Shown in pieces: positions 24,842-37,561 of a stretch of DNA of 64,000 bases; the first letter of the stretch is position 1; each line of letters starts with the position of its first letter. The translations under genes and the position numbers were made by a program. The notes beneath the pieces were generated by a model. The model did no database searches. It had not been told where the DNA came from and saw only the letters and a program-made list of their open reading frames with translations. Source of the DNA: Diphasiastrum complanatum (lineage: Eukaryota; Streptophyta; Lycopodiopsida; Lycopodiales; Lycopodiaceae); NCBI GenBank assembly GCA_029204225.1, contig MU832563.1, forward strand, positions 1-64,000. The letters run 5' to 3'.

Positions 24842-25410
24842 AGTTCCTCTTGACAAAGCAAGACTGAAGCTCTTTAAAGCCTTTATTCATAATCCAACAA
24901 GGTAAAGTACAGTTGAAAAGTAAAATACAATACTAGAAAGCACCATAAAGCATAACGACTTTCAAGATGTCCAACTGATACCTGCCACCATCCCACAAAA
25001 CAAAACCACTCAAGTTAGTTCAATGAGGAAGACAGGTGTCATGGCTGAACGATAGTTGTTATTCATGTCCAAAAGAAGTTATACTACTTAACAACTTTAG
25101 ATAGCATTTTAAAAGATAGTCTAGTTTTACCATACACAAGACATTTTAGCAATAGGCCAAGCCGTTATATCACCGTATCAAGCCGAGTGCCATACTGATC
25201 AGCTTACGGTTAGTTGGTCCATATCAGTTCATTTTAATTAAAGAAGAGCATGGAAAGTTTAAACCATTCGGAGTTTGACTTAGCCAAAAGACCTGGTGTG
25301 AACATGTGTGATGGTATTAGAGCAAATCCATGCTATACTGACCCAAGTGACCCTTACAACATAAGGTATGTCACGCACTGTTGTCCATACTCCTGAGCAT
25401 ATCCATGCTT
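24842..25410 (-). repeat. Dispersed repeat, copy 2 (inverted relative to copy 1)
   Basis: Reverse complement counterpart of 19900-20458. It lies directly beside copy B of the direct repeat, so several duplicated blocks are packed together here. Confidence 0.65.
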
Positions 25411-25428
25411 TCCAATCGTATCTAAGTC

Positions 25429-26171
25429 TAAAGTTATACTAACAGAGATAAGGTAAAGTGTTGCCATGAATGTTATATCAGAATGACATAACATCCACGA
25501 TATCTGGACATTGTATAGGAAAGATGTGATTAATACAGAGTAAGAGCATGCCAATGTTTATACTGGGTAGTAGGGCAAATTCGTGCCATTCTACTCCCTT
25601 AGTATAAACTATGATTCTTACACATGTCCATGTTGTCTAACATCATAATATTGGAGTCCTTACTAAGTTTAGATCACCAATTACTTGGTATGGAGCTCAC
25701 TTTATCCTGCAGGTCCACTGTCGTCTTCATTTTTTCCTTTGATCTGTTATTTGTTAAGACTCGGCCAAGATCTTGTCTTGCTTCTTAATCTTTTCTTTTG
25801 TATTGGCCTTCTTAGCTGGATCTCTTTGCTTATTTTTTTTTATTTTGTAATATCTTTTCTTACAACTTCACCTGTTTTTTTTTTTATTGACTAACCAATG
25901 TAGGTAGTAGTTGGTCTCTGCAAGACACTGTAATGATCTTTTAGCTGCCTCGGTAAGACTACTAGGGTTTGGAAAGAGATGAATGGTGAGATGGTGGAAT
26001 TACAGAAAGATGGACGGTAAGATGGTGGTCTTATGTCGCTTCTTACTTTTGGTGACAAATTCTTATTTCAAGGTATTTTAGTTTTTTGAGTGTGGTCTTA
26101 TGTCGTTTCTTACTTTTGAACAAGGAAAATAGAGAAGCAGAAAGAAAAAGTGAATTTGTATAGAGTACTGG
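25429..26171. repeat. Direct repeat copy B, left part
   Basis: Bases 25429-25664 and 26046-26171 match copy A. Bases 25665-26045 are extra in this copy, T-rich, and end with a partial repeat of the GGTGGTCTTATGTCG phrase. The copy is split at 26171 by the LTR element and resumes at 32715. Confidence 0.8.
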
Positions 26172-26660
26172 TGTAAAGACCACTAGGGAAACCCCTAAGA
26201 TGAGGATAGGAAAACACAAGAGAGACTGTGGAGCAAAACCACCCAACCAAACCTAGATCCCTCCTGGAGAATCCTCCTGGATCTAGCCCCCAAGCCATGC
26301 CATGTGATAGCAAGAGGAGAAGAGCTCATCAGGTAACCTAGACCAAAGTTGTCGACGGGATAATCACTACCTCAATATACAGAGAGTAGGATCCTATGCA
26401 TGAGTCCATGCAATTCCCATGTAGGTCAACTATAAATAGGTTACAGCTCTACATGCATACCTCCTGTCTATATCAGTCACATGTACATGCACTACTCCAT
26501 ATGTCTCAATTAGAGTGTCTGGGTCCTCTCAAGCTTACTAGTCACCAACAGGCCTTGACGTGGAGATAAAATCTAGGCGTGACTAATAAACTCAAATACT
26601 GGAGGGCCGATCTACCATATTAGGACTATTCCAGGTCCTTAACCGAATGTGGTCGTAGCA
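26172..26660 (-). repeat. 3' LTR (minus orientation), 489 bp
   Basis: Starts TGTAAAGACCACTAGG and ends GTCGTAGCA. By eye it differs from its partner at about 14-15 positions (near 3%). Every difference I noted is a transition, as expected from deamination of methylated cytosines. Confidence 0.9.
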
Positions 26661-29600
26661 TTCTTCCTCCCCTAAACAGGTTCTGTCCTCAGAACGGGAA
26701 AAAGAAACATGAAACTATTCCTTAAGCTTTCAATTCTTACCCACGAACCATTATTCTTGGTCTGATCTTTCCACCTGAATAAGTACTCAGAGATGCAACA
26801 ATATCTAAATTGCTTGCCTCTACTCATGAATACTAATTCAAATTCCCAAAGATACACTAAGCTATATAATTTCCAAATGGGTAGATCTTATCCAAAAAAA
26901 AATACTCACCACCTTCATGTAATCCCAATTACATGAAATACTGGATGATTTTACTTTATTTTAGAAATCAAATCCAAAAGCTAAAGAAATTCCATGTCAA
27001 TATCTAGTAAAAAATAAGGCTTCAGATACATATATTCTTAGAATATCCAAATATTCTAAAATACCAAAATTCAGTCATCTAAAATCTCTAGGAGATCCAT
27101 CAAGTCTCAGACAATCATAACTCAAACCAGAGTACCGCAGTTACTCTAATGAGTCAACAGCCCCATTTCTAGCATCATATGCAAGAAATCAGCATCTATC
27201 CATATCGTAATAGATTTATCTGTCTCCTACAAACCTGGAGATTTAGACTGAACTTTGTACACAAGTACTTGTAGATTACAATCTGTAAGGTAAGCAAATT
27301 CCTCATAAGTAAGCAATCACTTAATGAAAATGCCTGTGAGATCCACTCAATCTCAAGTATGTGCTAGAGTAAAGAAATTTAGAGTTCAACCAACATATCT
27401 AAATCCTTGACTCACCCAATTGATCAAGAATTACTCATTATCTTAAGAATCTTCACATTTCCTTATAATCTTCAAATGATGTTTAAGTATCAATTTATGA
27501 TCCGTCAATCATAAACATTTAGAATCTGATGATTCGTCAATCATAATTCTCAGAATTCCAAAACCATACTTAATCATTGGAAGATACTGGAGAATATGTA
27601 CAACATACAACTCAGGAAATATAAGAATCATTTTGAAATCTTTTACCATTCTTGGCACCATTAGGATCTGGTATCCAATTGAGCTCACTGGAATACAATC
27701 ACTAATGTGTTAAGTCTATTCTTCAACTGAGAAATCCAGATGAATCCAAATGACTCACAAATTATGTGTCTTACAGGCAATACACACATAACAAACAGTT
27801 TCTGGTGAATTCTCTTCACACTGTCCATTTTACCGATTAACTTCCACAGAAGTAAATCAACTACTCAAGTGAATTGCTCATGACATAGAAATCATAAATG
27901 TCTAGGTGCAGATCTTAATTAAACTGTACAACACCACATTTAGATCCATCTCCAAATCACATTTAAGTTAACTTATAGATCTATCAGAACGGATTTGTTA
28001 ACTCTGCAAGTAACTGTCAAACACAATACTTGATCATATGTCTATGTTCAACAACTAGGTTAAGTGCACCAGATAACCTTAGTAACCAGGAATACATAGT
28101 AGATCCACACAAGATTAATCGTGCACATATGAGAAAAATCTCACTATGACCCATTACATAAATACATATGTCTTTATCTGGCAGATTCCTCCAAAATTCG
28201 CATATGTTACTCACATATTTCACTGAGAATCTTGTAACCATCATACTTTTATCCACAAAATTCCTTCAACCAATCAACCTACTTCAGATCATAGTGCACC
28301 AACTAAGATAAGGCTGACTTATACAGACATCTTTGGACAAAAGGTTCAGATTAAAGCTTTATTCCACTGATCCAATCCATAATTAAATGGTACTTGGTAG
28401 CCAATCAGTGAACCTAATTCAATCTTTACCATTACTTCCCATATTCATGAATATCTCACAGCTCAAAAACCCCCATAATTACTCTAGTTCCAGATTATAC
28501 AAAATAATCACTAGAGATTTCCTCTATTCACACATGTGCACACAAACTGGATTCCACAAAAGAAATCTATGCAACTGGTTGATCCCATGAAAGTCTTATT
28601 CCTATCATGTTCTTCTCTCCCTTTTAAAAGATATTCCAAAATTTCGATTAAAAAATTTCCGAGATACAACGTATAAGATATTAAAGATTTGAAAAAGTCA
28701 GTAATGAGTATTCTATACTATTACAAACCGAACTTTTTTCTTAAAATCATAGAATATCTTATCCCGAGTAATAGAAACATACTTTCAATAATCAACTATC
28801 AAATTAAGATAATCATTTAAAAGTCTAATTTCCACTTAATCATTTGAAAACATCAATTGATTCTGAGCTATATTCACAAACCTGAAATGGAAGCATGAAT
28901 TCATATAACTTAAACAGTCCTTCAGAACCTAGTTCTACACTAGAAGGAATTATATGAATCTCAATCCAATTGTCTCGTATATAAGAAATGTCTAAAAAGT
29001 AGAGGTTTAAAATTAAAAGAGAAATAGCTTTTAAGGGTTTTCGATTTGGAATTTATGAGATATCATTGAAGGATCCGGATCTATATCTCATAACCTCTCC
29101 AAATACCCTCAATAGGCTTTACTAATAGTTTCAACTATTAGATTTACAAATAATGTAAATACTAACCATTGGCCTACAGATCATTCTCACACAAGAATTT
29201 TCTCTTTGAAATCACTGATGTCTCATACCACCAGTTTTCTCTCCAAGAAAGCCCTTTGCTTTTAGATCCGACCATCAGAAAATCAAAAAGACTATATGAC
29301 CATCCTATACCTAATATAGGATCCGATTTTCAAAAAGATCTTTAACCGCAATATCTGATAATCCAGAGATCTCATAACTTCATCTGGATTTCCAATACCA
29401 GATATGCACATATATATTCCACCAAGTACTGGAGTACCCCCAAATTTGTCCCTAATGGATCGCAATAATCAAGCTCAAAATTGTGATTTAACAAGAATCT
29501 GCACCTAGCTTTACCGTCACATAAAACAACCCCTATGATTGGTACTATCGTCCCGAATTCCTAGCATCTGAGAGTTACAACTCTTAGAAATAAGGGACTT

Positions 29601-32225
29601 TAGAGTACAAATGTGAACCAAGTGTCATTCTCGTTCCATATCACAATTTCCAATAACAGATAGGGTCAACTCATGGTCCTATAGATATTCAAAATAAATT
29701 CAACTTAGTGAATTCAAAAAACTGGTGCTATGCAATTTCCAAACAGGGATTAACCAATCCAAATTACACAACATTGTCACATTTACCTACACGTGTGTCT
29801 CATTTTCTTCCTCCCTTAGATTTTTCGGTCGTCCGAAAATTCTTTTAGCAAAGGCTCTCGAAAACTACTTAGACACAAGTAAATGCTAGGCTACTTCCTT
29901 TTTGACACCCCAATTCCATTTTCATTACTTCTTAGGTTCGAGCCTCCCCTTGGAAACCAAGAAGCATTTTCATTACTCCGTTAAAATTGCCTAAACTTAA
30001 TGAAAAGTCCATAAATTTTGGTTTTCGGGTACTCTTTGACAATATTCGAAACCCGAATATAGAGCTACCTCTCAAAAATTACGACCTTACTCCATTGTTC
30101 ACTTTAACAAGTATCTGAAAAGCTTAAATTGCCCATTCCTAAAGATCAAAATCTTTTAGGATAAGCCTATCGGTGTAGCACCAAAGTCAAAAAGGAATAA
30201 CCATAAAAAGTACCATTTAACTCAATTTACTGGGAATATTTCTATTCCAGAGTTAAATCGATAAAAAGCACAGTACCAGGGACACAAAATTCTCACTAAC
30301 TGGGTACTTGCCTGGAGAACCAAACCACTACCATTATTTTGTCAAGATCGGTTTAACAAAATTTAGACCGATTATTACAGCTTGACACAAAACAACAGTA
30401 TTAAGTTCTCAAAAACTAGCCTTATAGGTGACTGTCAAGTTGATAAGGCCTCAAGCATGCATATTGCCCATGGAAAAAAAAAACTAAATTCTTCTTGCCA
30501 AGACCGGGAAACTACTTTCAAAACGACAAGGTTACAACATTGACTACCGAGCACCAAGAATCCAAAGTTCCTCTAACTGGGTGCTTGTAACTAACATTTT
30601 CGAATTGATTCCAAATCAAAATTTGGAACCAACTTGAAAATTACCACTTCTCGGTCAACCGGCATGCAAAGCATGATTGGACATTCATGCAATTTCTCAA
30701 ATTGCATAGCATGCACCAAATCAACTATAAGCACCAAAAACCATGCACAAGGCAAAAGCCTAGTCCCACATGCAAAAACCCTAATGGGTTATGCAAAAAA
30801 CAAAGGGGAGGCCAGCTACTCAGCCGCCATCATCGTGAGGAAGAGCAGGTCAGAAGGTTTTTCATCAATCTCGCGGCTGTCTGACTGGAAGTGATCGAAA
30901 GCTACAGCTAATCGCGCCAGTGTGAGGGATCAGCATTTTTTCCAGCATGCAGGAAATTATTCATAATTCCATCCAGGAAGAATCATACAGAGATTGAACG
31001 AAATCCACCAGAGGCTCTGTCAGCACACTTAGAAACTAATTACTTAGTTTCTTTGCAACCTCTCAGACCACCAGAACAGCCTGTAGCCATCCGGACTCAT
31101 CTGTCTCACACGTTTTCAACAGGGCGCAAATCAACTGTTCTCAACAGCCAATAATCTGGAAATTGTTCATGTTGTCCCAGCCGCCTAGAAGTCTTCCAAG
31201 ACTACCTACAGCCCTAAATCACTCACAGATCCTTCATGTGAGGATTCCGCAGCAGGGCTAGAAGCATCCACAGAAGGTTTTTAACAGAATCCACATGATT
31301 CCATTTCGGACTTGCTTCTAATCGTCTCTTAGATGGATGCTTTGCAGTAAATAGTTAACAACTAGCATAGATACAAATTCTTGCATAACTCTTTTCTAAA
31401 GTTACACTCACTTTTACAACAGGCTAACATGCATGCATAGTTGTTGCCCTCTGTAGCTTTCCTTTGCACTGAACAGAGGTTCCAACCTCTAACAAATCAG
31501 TTTCCCGCAAAGGTTCATAAACTACAGTTACTAAACTCTTCAAATCAGCAAGCAACAGATTTGCAGGGATTCAAAAAAACCTGGTAGTTCCCACAACGAC
31601 CCTCACCACAAGAGGTGCACAGCCACAGGAGAAGGTTTCTTTCCAATTAATCTTGCATGCATCCACAACCCACAATCTTTATCTGCACTGTCCAATCAAA
31701 GTTTTCAGTTTGCAACTTACAGTTTGCATGTTTTACAAGAGGGTTAGTCTAAAATTCCAGATTTCCAGCAACAATCAGCTTATTCATTCCGGATTTCCAG
31801 CAACAATCAGTTTATTCATTCCGGATAAAACAATTCCTCGTCAATCTATCAATAAACATATTGCTGCCAAATTTGAATCAAACTGTCCAAACCGTTATGG
31901 ACTCATGCAAATCATTTATCTAAAAAAACAGATTTGATCAAGAAAGTGGATCTATTCAAGCAAATCATTCTACTTCAAACGGAAATGTTTCCAAGGCTTC
32001 AGAAAATAAGAATGAATTCCTCACTAATTCACAACAGCTCTAAAAAAAGAAAAAAACAAGGAGAAGAGCACTCTACAACCAAGTTTGAAAAGCATGCTTC
32101 CAACAAGAATTAGTGAATCCAACCTCAATTTCCCTTGAAAAAACAGCACTCCGTCCGGGATGTGATTCCAAGTGCGTTCCAATTCCGATTTGATGTAACC
32201 GCATCTTAGCTGGGCAGAGTACTGG

Positions 32226-32714
32226 TGTAAAGACCACTAGGGAAACCCCTAAGATGAGGATAGGAAAACACAAGAGAGATTGTGGAGCAAAACCACCCAA
32301 CCAAACCTAGATCTCTCCTGGAGAATCCTCCTGGATCTAGCCCCCAAGCCATGCCATGTGATAGCAAGAGGAGAAGAGCTCATCAGGTAACCTAGACCAA
32401 AGTCGTCGACGGGATAATCACTACCTCAATATACAGAGAGTAGGATCCTATGCATGAGTCCATGCAATTCCCATGTAGGTCAACTATAAATAGGTTACAG
32501 CTCTACATGCATACCTCTTGTCTATATCAGTCACATGTACATGCACTACTCCATATGCCTCAATTAGAGTGTCTGGGTCCTCTCAAGCTTACTAGTCACC
32601 AACAGGCCTTGACGTGGAAATAAAATCTAGGCGTGACCAATAAACTCGAATACTGGAGGGCCGGTCTACCATATTAGGATTATTCCAGGTCCTTAACCAA
32701 ATATGGCCGTAACA
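32226..32714 (-). repeat. 5' LTR (minus orientation), 489 bp
   Basis: Starts TGTAAAGACCACTAGG and ends GCCGTAACA. The expected primer-binding site beside it is degenerate: GGCAGAGTACTGG stands where the related element at 42685 has GCTCGGATACCA. Confidence 0.9.
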
Positions 32715-33130
32715 ACTAGTATATCATAGCCTTTATGGAACTCAAACTGCCATACTTACCGAAGTTGTGAAGAATTTATTTAAACTCGGAAAGCATACAT
32801 GAATGGTTGTAGACGTAGCTTCTTGAGAGGCAGCCATAGTAGTTCTTAAGTGAATGAGTTCTTACTCTTTCAGATCATAAGCAAGCCAAAAAACCATGGA
32901 GTGAGCATATTGCTACGGAGAGTTATGTAGAAAGCACTTACAAAACATCTTTTGACTATGTTAGTTAACTTGCATTGCAGAGATCCAGTTGGTTGCATAC
33001 CTTGCAATAGTGAATAGTCGGTTCAAGAATAAACCAAGTGATATTCTGATGAAGCCGGAGCAGTATAATGAAGCTACAACATGAGATATCATTAGCTTCG
33101 TACTATGAGATCAAAAGACTATGAACACTT
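32715..33130. repeat. Direct repeat copy B, right part
   Basis: Continuation of copy B after the LTR element, matching copy A from TATATCATAGCCTTTATGGA onward. It contains about 90 extra bases around 32865-32950 that copy A lacks. Confidence 0.8.
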
Positions 33131-33170
33131 TTAAAGAGAGCACATATGCAAGACATAAGCTTAAATGTGT

Positions 33171-33741
33171 CCATCCTTCCATCGCTGGTTGGAAGAGGCT
33201 TTTAAAGTGAAGAAGTCTATGAACATATAGCATAAATTTATGGTCCATCGTTGGACAAGTAGCCATAAATGAATTTATAGTATTAGTATTTGAAAAGAAG
33301 ATGCCACTTCTGTCCATCGCTGGAACAGTAAGGTCTTTATGTGTAGAATAATTGTGAGTCCATCATGCCTATGCTATCCATCACTGGATAGAACATAAAA
33401 ATATTGATAAACCCTCATATTTTGGACAGTATGTAGTGATCTGTCCATCGCTGGATAGTGCCCATATTTTGGACAGTATGCGGCGATCTGTCCATCGTTG
33501 GACAGTACCCATTCTATTCACAAAAAGTGTATGTACTATGTGCATAAGTGAAGCAGCCCTCCATCGCTACCTTCTAAGCCATAAAGAGCAAGTTATTGCT
33601 CGAGATAATCGTAATTATATCATTGTTATCATTTGCGTTTTTAGTAGATTATCTCATAACCAAAATTGTCCATCGCTGCCTATTGAGGCAGGATGGACGG
33701 TTTCAAGAATAAAAAAGTGTCATTGTTGTCCATCGCTGGAC
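33171..33741. repeat. Array of short palindromes, core TCCATCGCTGGA
   Basis: About nine spaced copies of a motif centred on CCATCGYTGG. Positions: 33179, 33243-33256 (GTCCATCGTTGGAC), 33312, 33375-33390 (TATCCATCACTGGATA), 33442-33457, 33488-33505 (CTGTCCATCGTTGGACAG), 33559 (degenerate), 33667 and 33728-33741 (GTCCATCGCTGGAC). Most can fold into a hairpin with a 4-base loop. The copy at 33375 changes both arms together, keeping the pairing. Two copies sit in a 47-bp tandem repeat (33421 and 33468). It is not a CRISPR: spacing varies and the units are short. Confidence 0.85.
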
Positions 33742-34248
33742 CTCAATGCGTTTTTAACCTATCACAGCCTCTACATGGTTTAGAGTGATGAATAGCATGT
33801 CAAAGTAGAACGTTATTAAAGCATCCTTCTCTGGAAAGTAGATTAAATACGAGAGGAGTGTAAGAGAGAAGCAGATACATATCGTAAGCTATCAAATCGT
33901 TGATCCGTAGGTAGGTAGGGCGCACTTTCAACGAGTGACAGAGGAGCAAACTTCTTCACTAGTGTTGTAAAGCCAAAAGGTTGAAAAGAGCATGCACTTA
34001 TAGTGCCCAGTAAGGTAGTAATCTGGAAGGAGTGAGTGGGAGTGGGAAATTCCATTTCCCTCCAATTTATTTTAAACAAACCAAACCATTTCAAATTTTT
34101 GTGGGAAACCCTCTAAGTTAAGAATGGAACTTCATCATATGCAAGGGTATAATAATAAAAAAACCTTGTAAGTTTGAAGTAGCGGTATGTTAGCATTTGT
34201 CCACTTTTTTGTTGATGCCATAGGGTGAAACTGAACAAAGGAGCATCC

Positions 34249-34249
<1 letters not shown>
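33742..34249. other. Stretch without a recognised gene
   Basis: No supported gene or repeat. Confidence 0.5.

Positions 34250-34328
<79 letters not shown>
34250..34328. repeat. (GA)n microsatellite
   Basis: About 78 bases of pure GA. Confidence 0.95.
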
Positions 34329-34331
<3 letters not shown>

Positions 34332-34919
34332 AGAGCCTTATTAAGAATAGAGATGATGGCTCTACAATGAAAAATGGCCTCCTTATACAGTTGAGAGGGG
34401 AGGCCATGTTGGCTCTCATGGGCCCTTTCTGATTGGCTAGGATCCTAATCTTAGCTATTCAAACTAAAATGATTGCAATCTAATGGGTCAATAAGAAGGG
34501 GACTAATCTCACATGATTCATGTAAAATTCCCTCAACTTAGAACCATCTAACTTGACTTTGGAGTTTCCTATTATTTTATTCTATTTAGGCCACAAGTCT
34601 TTTATTCAAGTTCGACCTAACCATTTTGCGTGCTCATTGGATCCGGCTTATACACGCAGGAAGCAATCACACTTTATTAGTCCTAATTGTACAGAGTGTT
34701 GATGGTGGGACCCACAGTCGCCCTACAAGGTCCACCGCTTGATCTAGTGTCGGTCCCTCGACATTGACGCTGATTGTTGTCGCACATGTTTGTTGGCATG
34801 TTTATTGCAAGGGACTTTTTGTGTGCTTAGGAAAAGTGTGGATAAGTTTTTGCTTCCGTAAAACCTGAGGCTTTATTGGTTGTTGATCAGCAAGAACCTG
34901 GGCTTTTGCCAAATTTTAT

Positions 34920-36640
34920 GATAAGTTGTGAAGATATTGATCCTCATATATTGGTGCCACTGGTCCCATTGTCATAGACACTCCTAATTGGTAACGTGGA
35001 TAGAATGTTCTGGCTTGATTTCTTTGTCTGTCAAGGTCTTCACAGTATGCTTTGGTTGCTACAGACACCAACATTGTCAAGTCATTTGCAAAAATAACTG
35101 ACTGCCTAATAGTTGGATCTGGTAATTTCCTATAATCAGAAGCATATGCTTGAAGCGCATTGTTGAAATCAAGTAATATTTGTCAGTTGTACTTCTGGTC
35201 TATGATTGGCTAGTTTGGGGTGTGGATGCTGACTTGTTCCACTGAAATTCCCAATCTTTCCATTTGTTACGTCGTGGCATTGGCGCATAGTAGGGATCCA
35301 CCCATAATTGGTGAGGGCTTGCAGCATAGCTTCTGATGAAATTTGGAGCTTTCTCAAATACTATGTTTTGCCAAGCTGGTTGCTCTCCCAATGCAGGTAG
35401 CTTGGCCAATTCTTGGTTGTCCTCAATCTCGGAGGTCTTGAACTTAATCACCCATCCACCCCTCGAGGACAATGCAAATGTTGTTGCAAAAAGGTCTGGA
35501 TCTGGTCCTCGACGATGATCGGCTTTAGGGACCTGCTTCTGCGGCCTGAGAATCTGGAATTTCTTCAGCGTCTACCCTGTCCAGTCATGTAGCCATGTCT
35601 CCCTGATCTTGGTGTTGAGGCGAGAATTGCAACATCACTGAAAATTGAATCTAGGGGTTTGACTCTAAAGCCCGAGCGGCAGCTTTCTCATAATCTTTAA
35701 TGATCGATTTGGCCTTGGCCAACTCAATCAATGTCGTACATTTAAACTTATCAAATCGGCCTTGAAATTTTTCCAATGAGGTTCGATAAGTTTTCATCTT
35801 TTTAAACAAGTAACTAATCTCCGTTGTCAAGACAGGACGATCCGGAATTTGTGTCTGGAGATATGTGTCTCTTTCAAGGGTGGTCATATCCAATTCACCT
35901 TGAACGCACTCTCGATCTAACACAGTCATGTCCAATTGCCCTTGTAGAAGCACAACCTGTTGTTTGGCATCTTGGACAACATTGTCCACTTGATCTTGCG
36001 TTGTCGTTAGTGTATTTTGAAGCATAGCCACATAGTCTTCCAAGGTGTCGGCAGCTTTCTAAGCTTTTTTCATTTCTGCCTCTGACTTTGCTTCATGCTA
36101 TTTGGAGACTTTAAGATCATGAGAATCACCTTCTTGCTGATGAGAGTGTTCTCAGAGCCCAAATCAGATATGCGCTGTTCCATTTCTTTTTTCTTATCCA
36201 TCATAGACTGGATCACTCGCGCAAAATTAGAGACTAAACCAAGAGTGTCACCAGAATTCACGATTGTTGAGGTTATGGCAGCAGCAGCAGAAAAATAGTA
36301 ATTGTAGATGATATTTTTTTGTTTGGCACTGAGGTCGCAACTGTGTATCTTCTTCCTTGAAGATGTCTTCTTCTTCATATCCATCAGGGACCGTGGCATT
36401 GAACTACTTTGGAGATTTGACCGCATGGACGATCTGGATGGTGTTTGGTGCTTGATCAGGTGTGTCATCTTGTTGACCCATATGGAATGTGGAACCAAAA
36501 ACATTTGTCGTATCATGAAACTGTTTGAATCCTCTTCCAAGGGATTGGGGATTAAAGGGCACTGGACTTTGGGGCATCACAACAAGTTCTTCTGTCCCTA
36601 AGGGATCGGAATCATCGAACAGATTTATGAGGTTCTACGT
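34920..36640 (-). pseudogene. Decayed coding region with coiled-coil segment, family unknown
   Basis: On the minus strand, plausible coding sequence passes through several frames. It starts near 36640 with an acidic, Pro/Gln-rich part (LFDDSDPLGTEELVVMPQSP). A helical segment follows (MDKKKEMEQRISDLGSENT), then a 130-codon coiled coil (36043-35651, MEDYVAMLQNTLTTTQDQVD). Next is WVIKFKTSEIEDNQELAKLP (about 35472-35200), and the region ends with ALQAYASDYRKLPDPTIRQS and EDLDRQRNQARTFYPRYQLG near 34925. At least three frameshifts and several stops occur. It ends about 1.1 kb before the plus-strand gypsy PBS region and could be another transposon's ORF. I cannot name it. Confidence 0.35.
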
Positions 36641-37561
36641 ATTCGGTGAATAGCTTGAGTGTCTAGGGGTGAGGCGGCCTGGGCAGCTGTTAGCCGATAT
36701 TCCCTAACATTGGTGCGTCCTGCCAGAAGGAACTTGATAATGGGCTATTGTTTGAAGGGCGATTATCTATACGTAGGGCTATGAACTGTACAGATTAGCC
36801 ATTTGTGGGTTGCTTATGTTATTTGACCCGCCAAACGCTTAACATTGGTGCGCCTTCCGGGAGTGACTTGATAAGAGAATATTGCTTGGAGAGTAGTCAT
36901 GCTAGAAATGATCTACAAATTTCATGTGTCTCAAATGTGTTGAGAATGATTCTGCTGTTTAGACTGTCAGTCACACACTAACACTGTAGTGCGAGCTACT
37001 TGAGTAGTGTCGAATGTTGTTTTGAAAGATAATTATCTAGTCAAAGTGGTCAGCATCGCACAGAGATGTGTGCTGATCCCACAAAGAGAGTGACAAGGGT
37101 TGTGCATCAACCTGCCAAAAGATTATTCATAAGATGAAATCTGAGGTTGTTTGGAAGGAGATATCATATGCATTCTTATTGGATCTAATGAGGGCCTCGT
37201 ACCTCAACATGATACAACTTTTAGTTGGATTGTGGAAGCTCTTGCAATACCAATGGTTAGGATAGTGTTATCCAAACAATAGAGCCAAATTCTCTCGATA
37301 GGAGATCATATACCATAGTTACGAAGATGTTAGCTATGAGACTAATCTAGCATGATTTTGCCATTCTTAGGATTCAACCGACCCAGCCTTGCTATCATGG
37401 AGGGTTTGTACTTATTAGGCATACAATTTCTCTCGTGGATGTGGGGGTTACTGGTGGACCCACCCAATAAAGGAGTGCACTTTGTTGATCTAGGGTCATC
37501 CCAAACTAGAGACAATGAATGCTTCTGTAGTGGCTAGTATTGGGCCATAGGCGATGATGAA

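Larger units (their letters stand above)
26172..32714 (-). mobile_element. LTR retrotransposon with 489-bp LTRs and no recognisable gag-pol
   Basis: Two LTRs of exactly 489 bp (26172-26660 and 32226-32714) bound 5565 bases of internal sequence. Flanks ACTGG (26167-26171) and ACTAG (32715-32719) look like a diverged 5-bp target duplication of ACTTG, the sequence at the empty paralogue. Just inside the left LTR, TTCTTCCTCCCCT is a polypurine tract on the minus strand, so the element reads right to left. The internal region shows no open frame or motif of gag, protease, RT or integrase. It may be a non-autonomous LARD-type element or too decayed to read. A second copy at 39850-43186 shares both the LTR and internal sequence. 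Confidence 0.85.

Noticed and set aside
33171-33741. CRISPR array
   Set aside because: Units are short palindromes with irregular spacing in a plant genome; no leader or cas genes.
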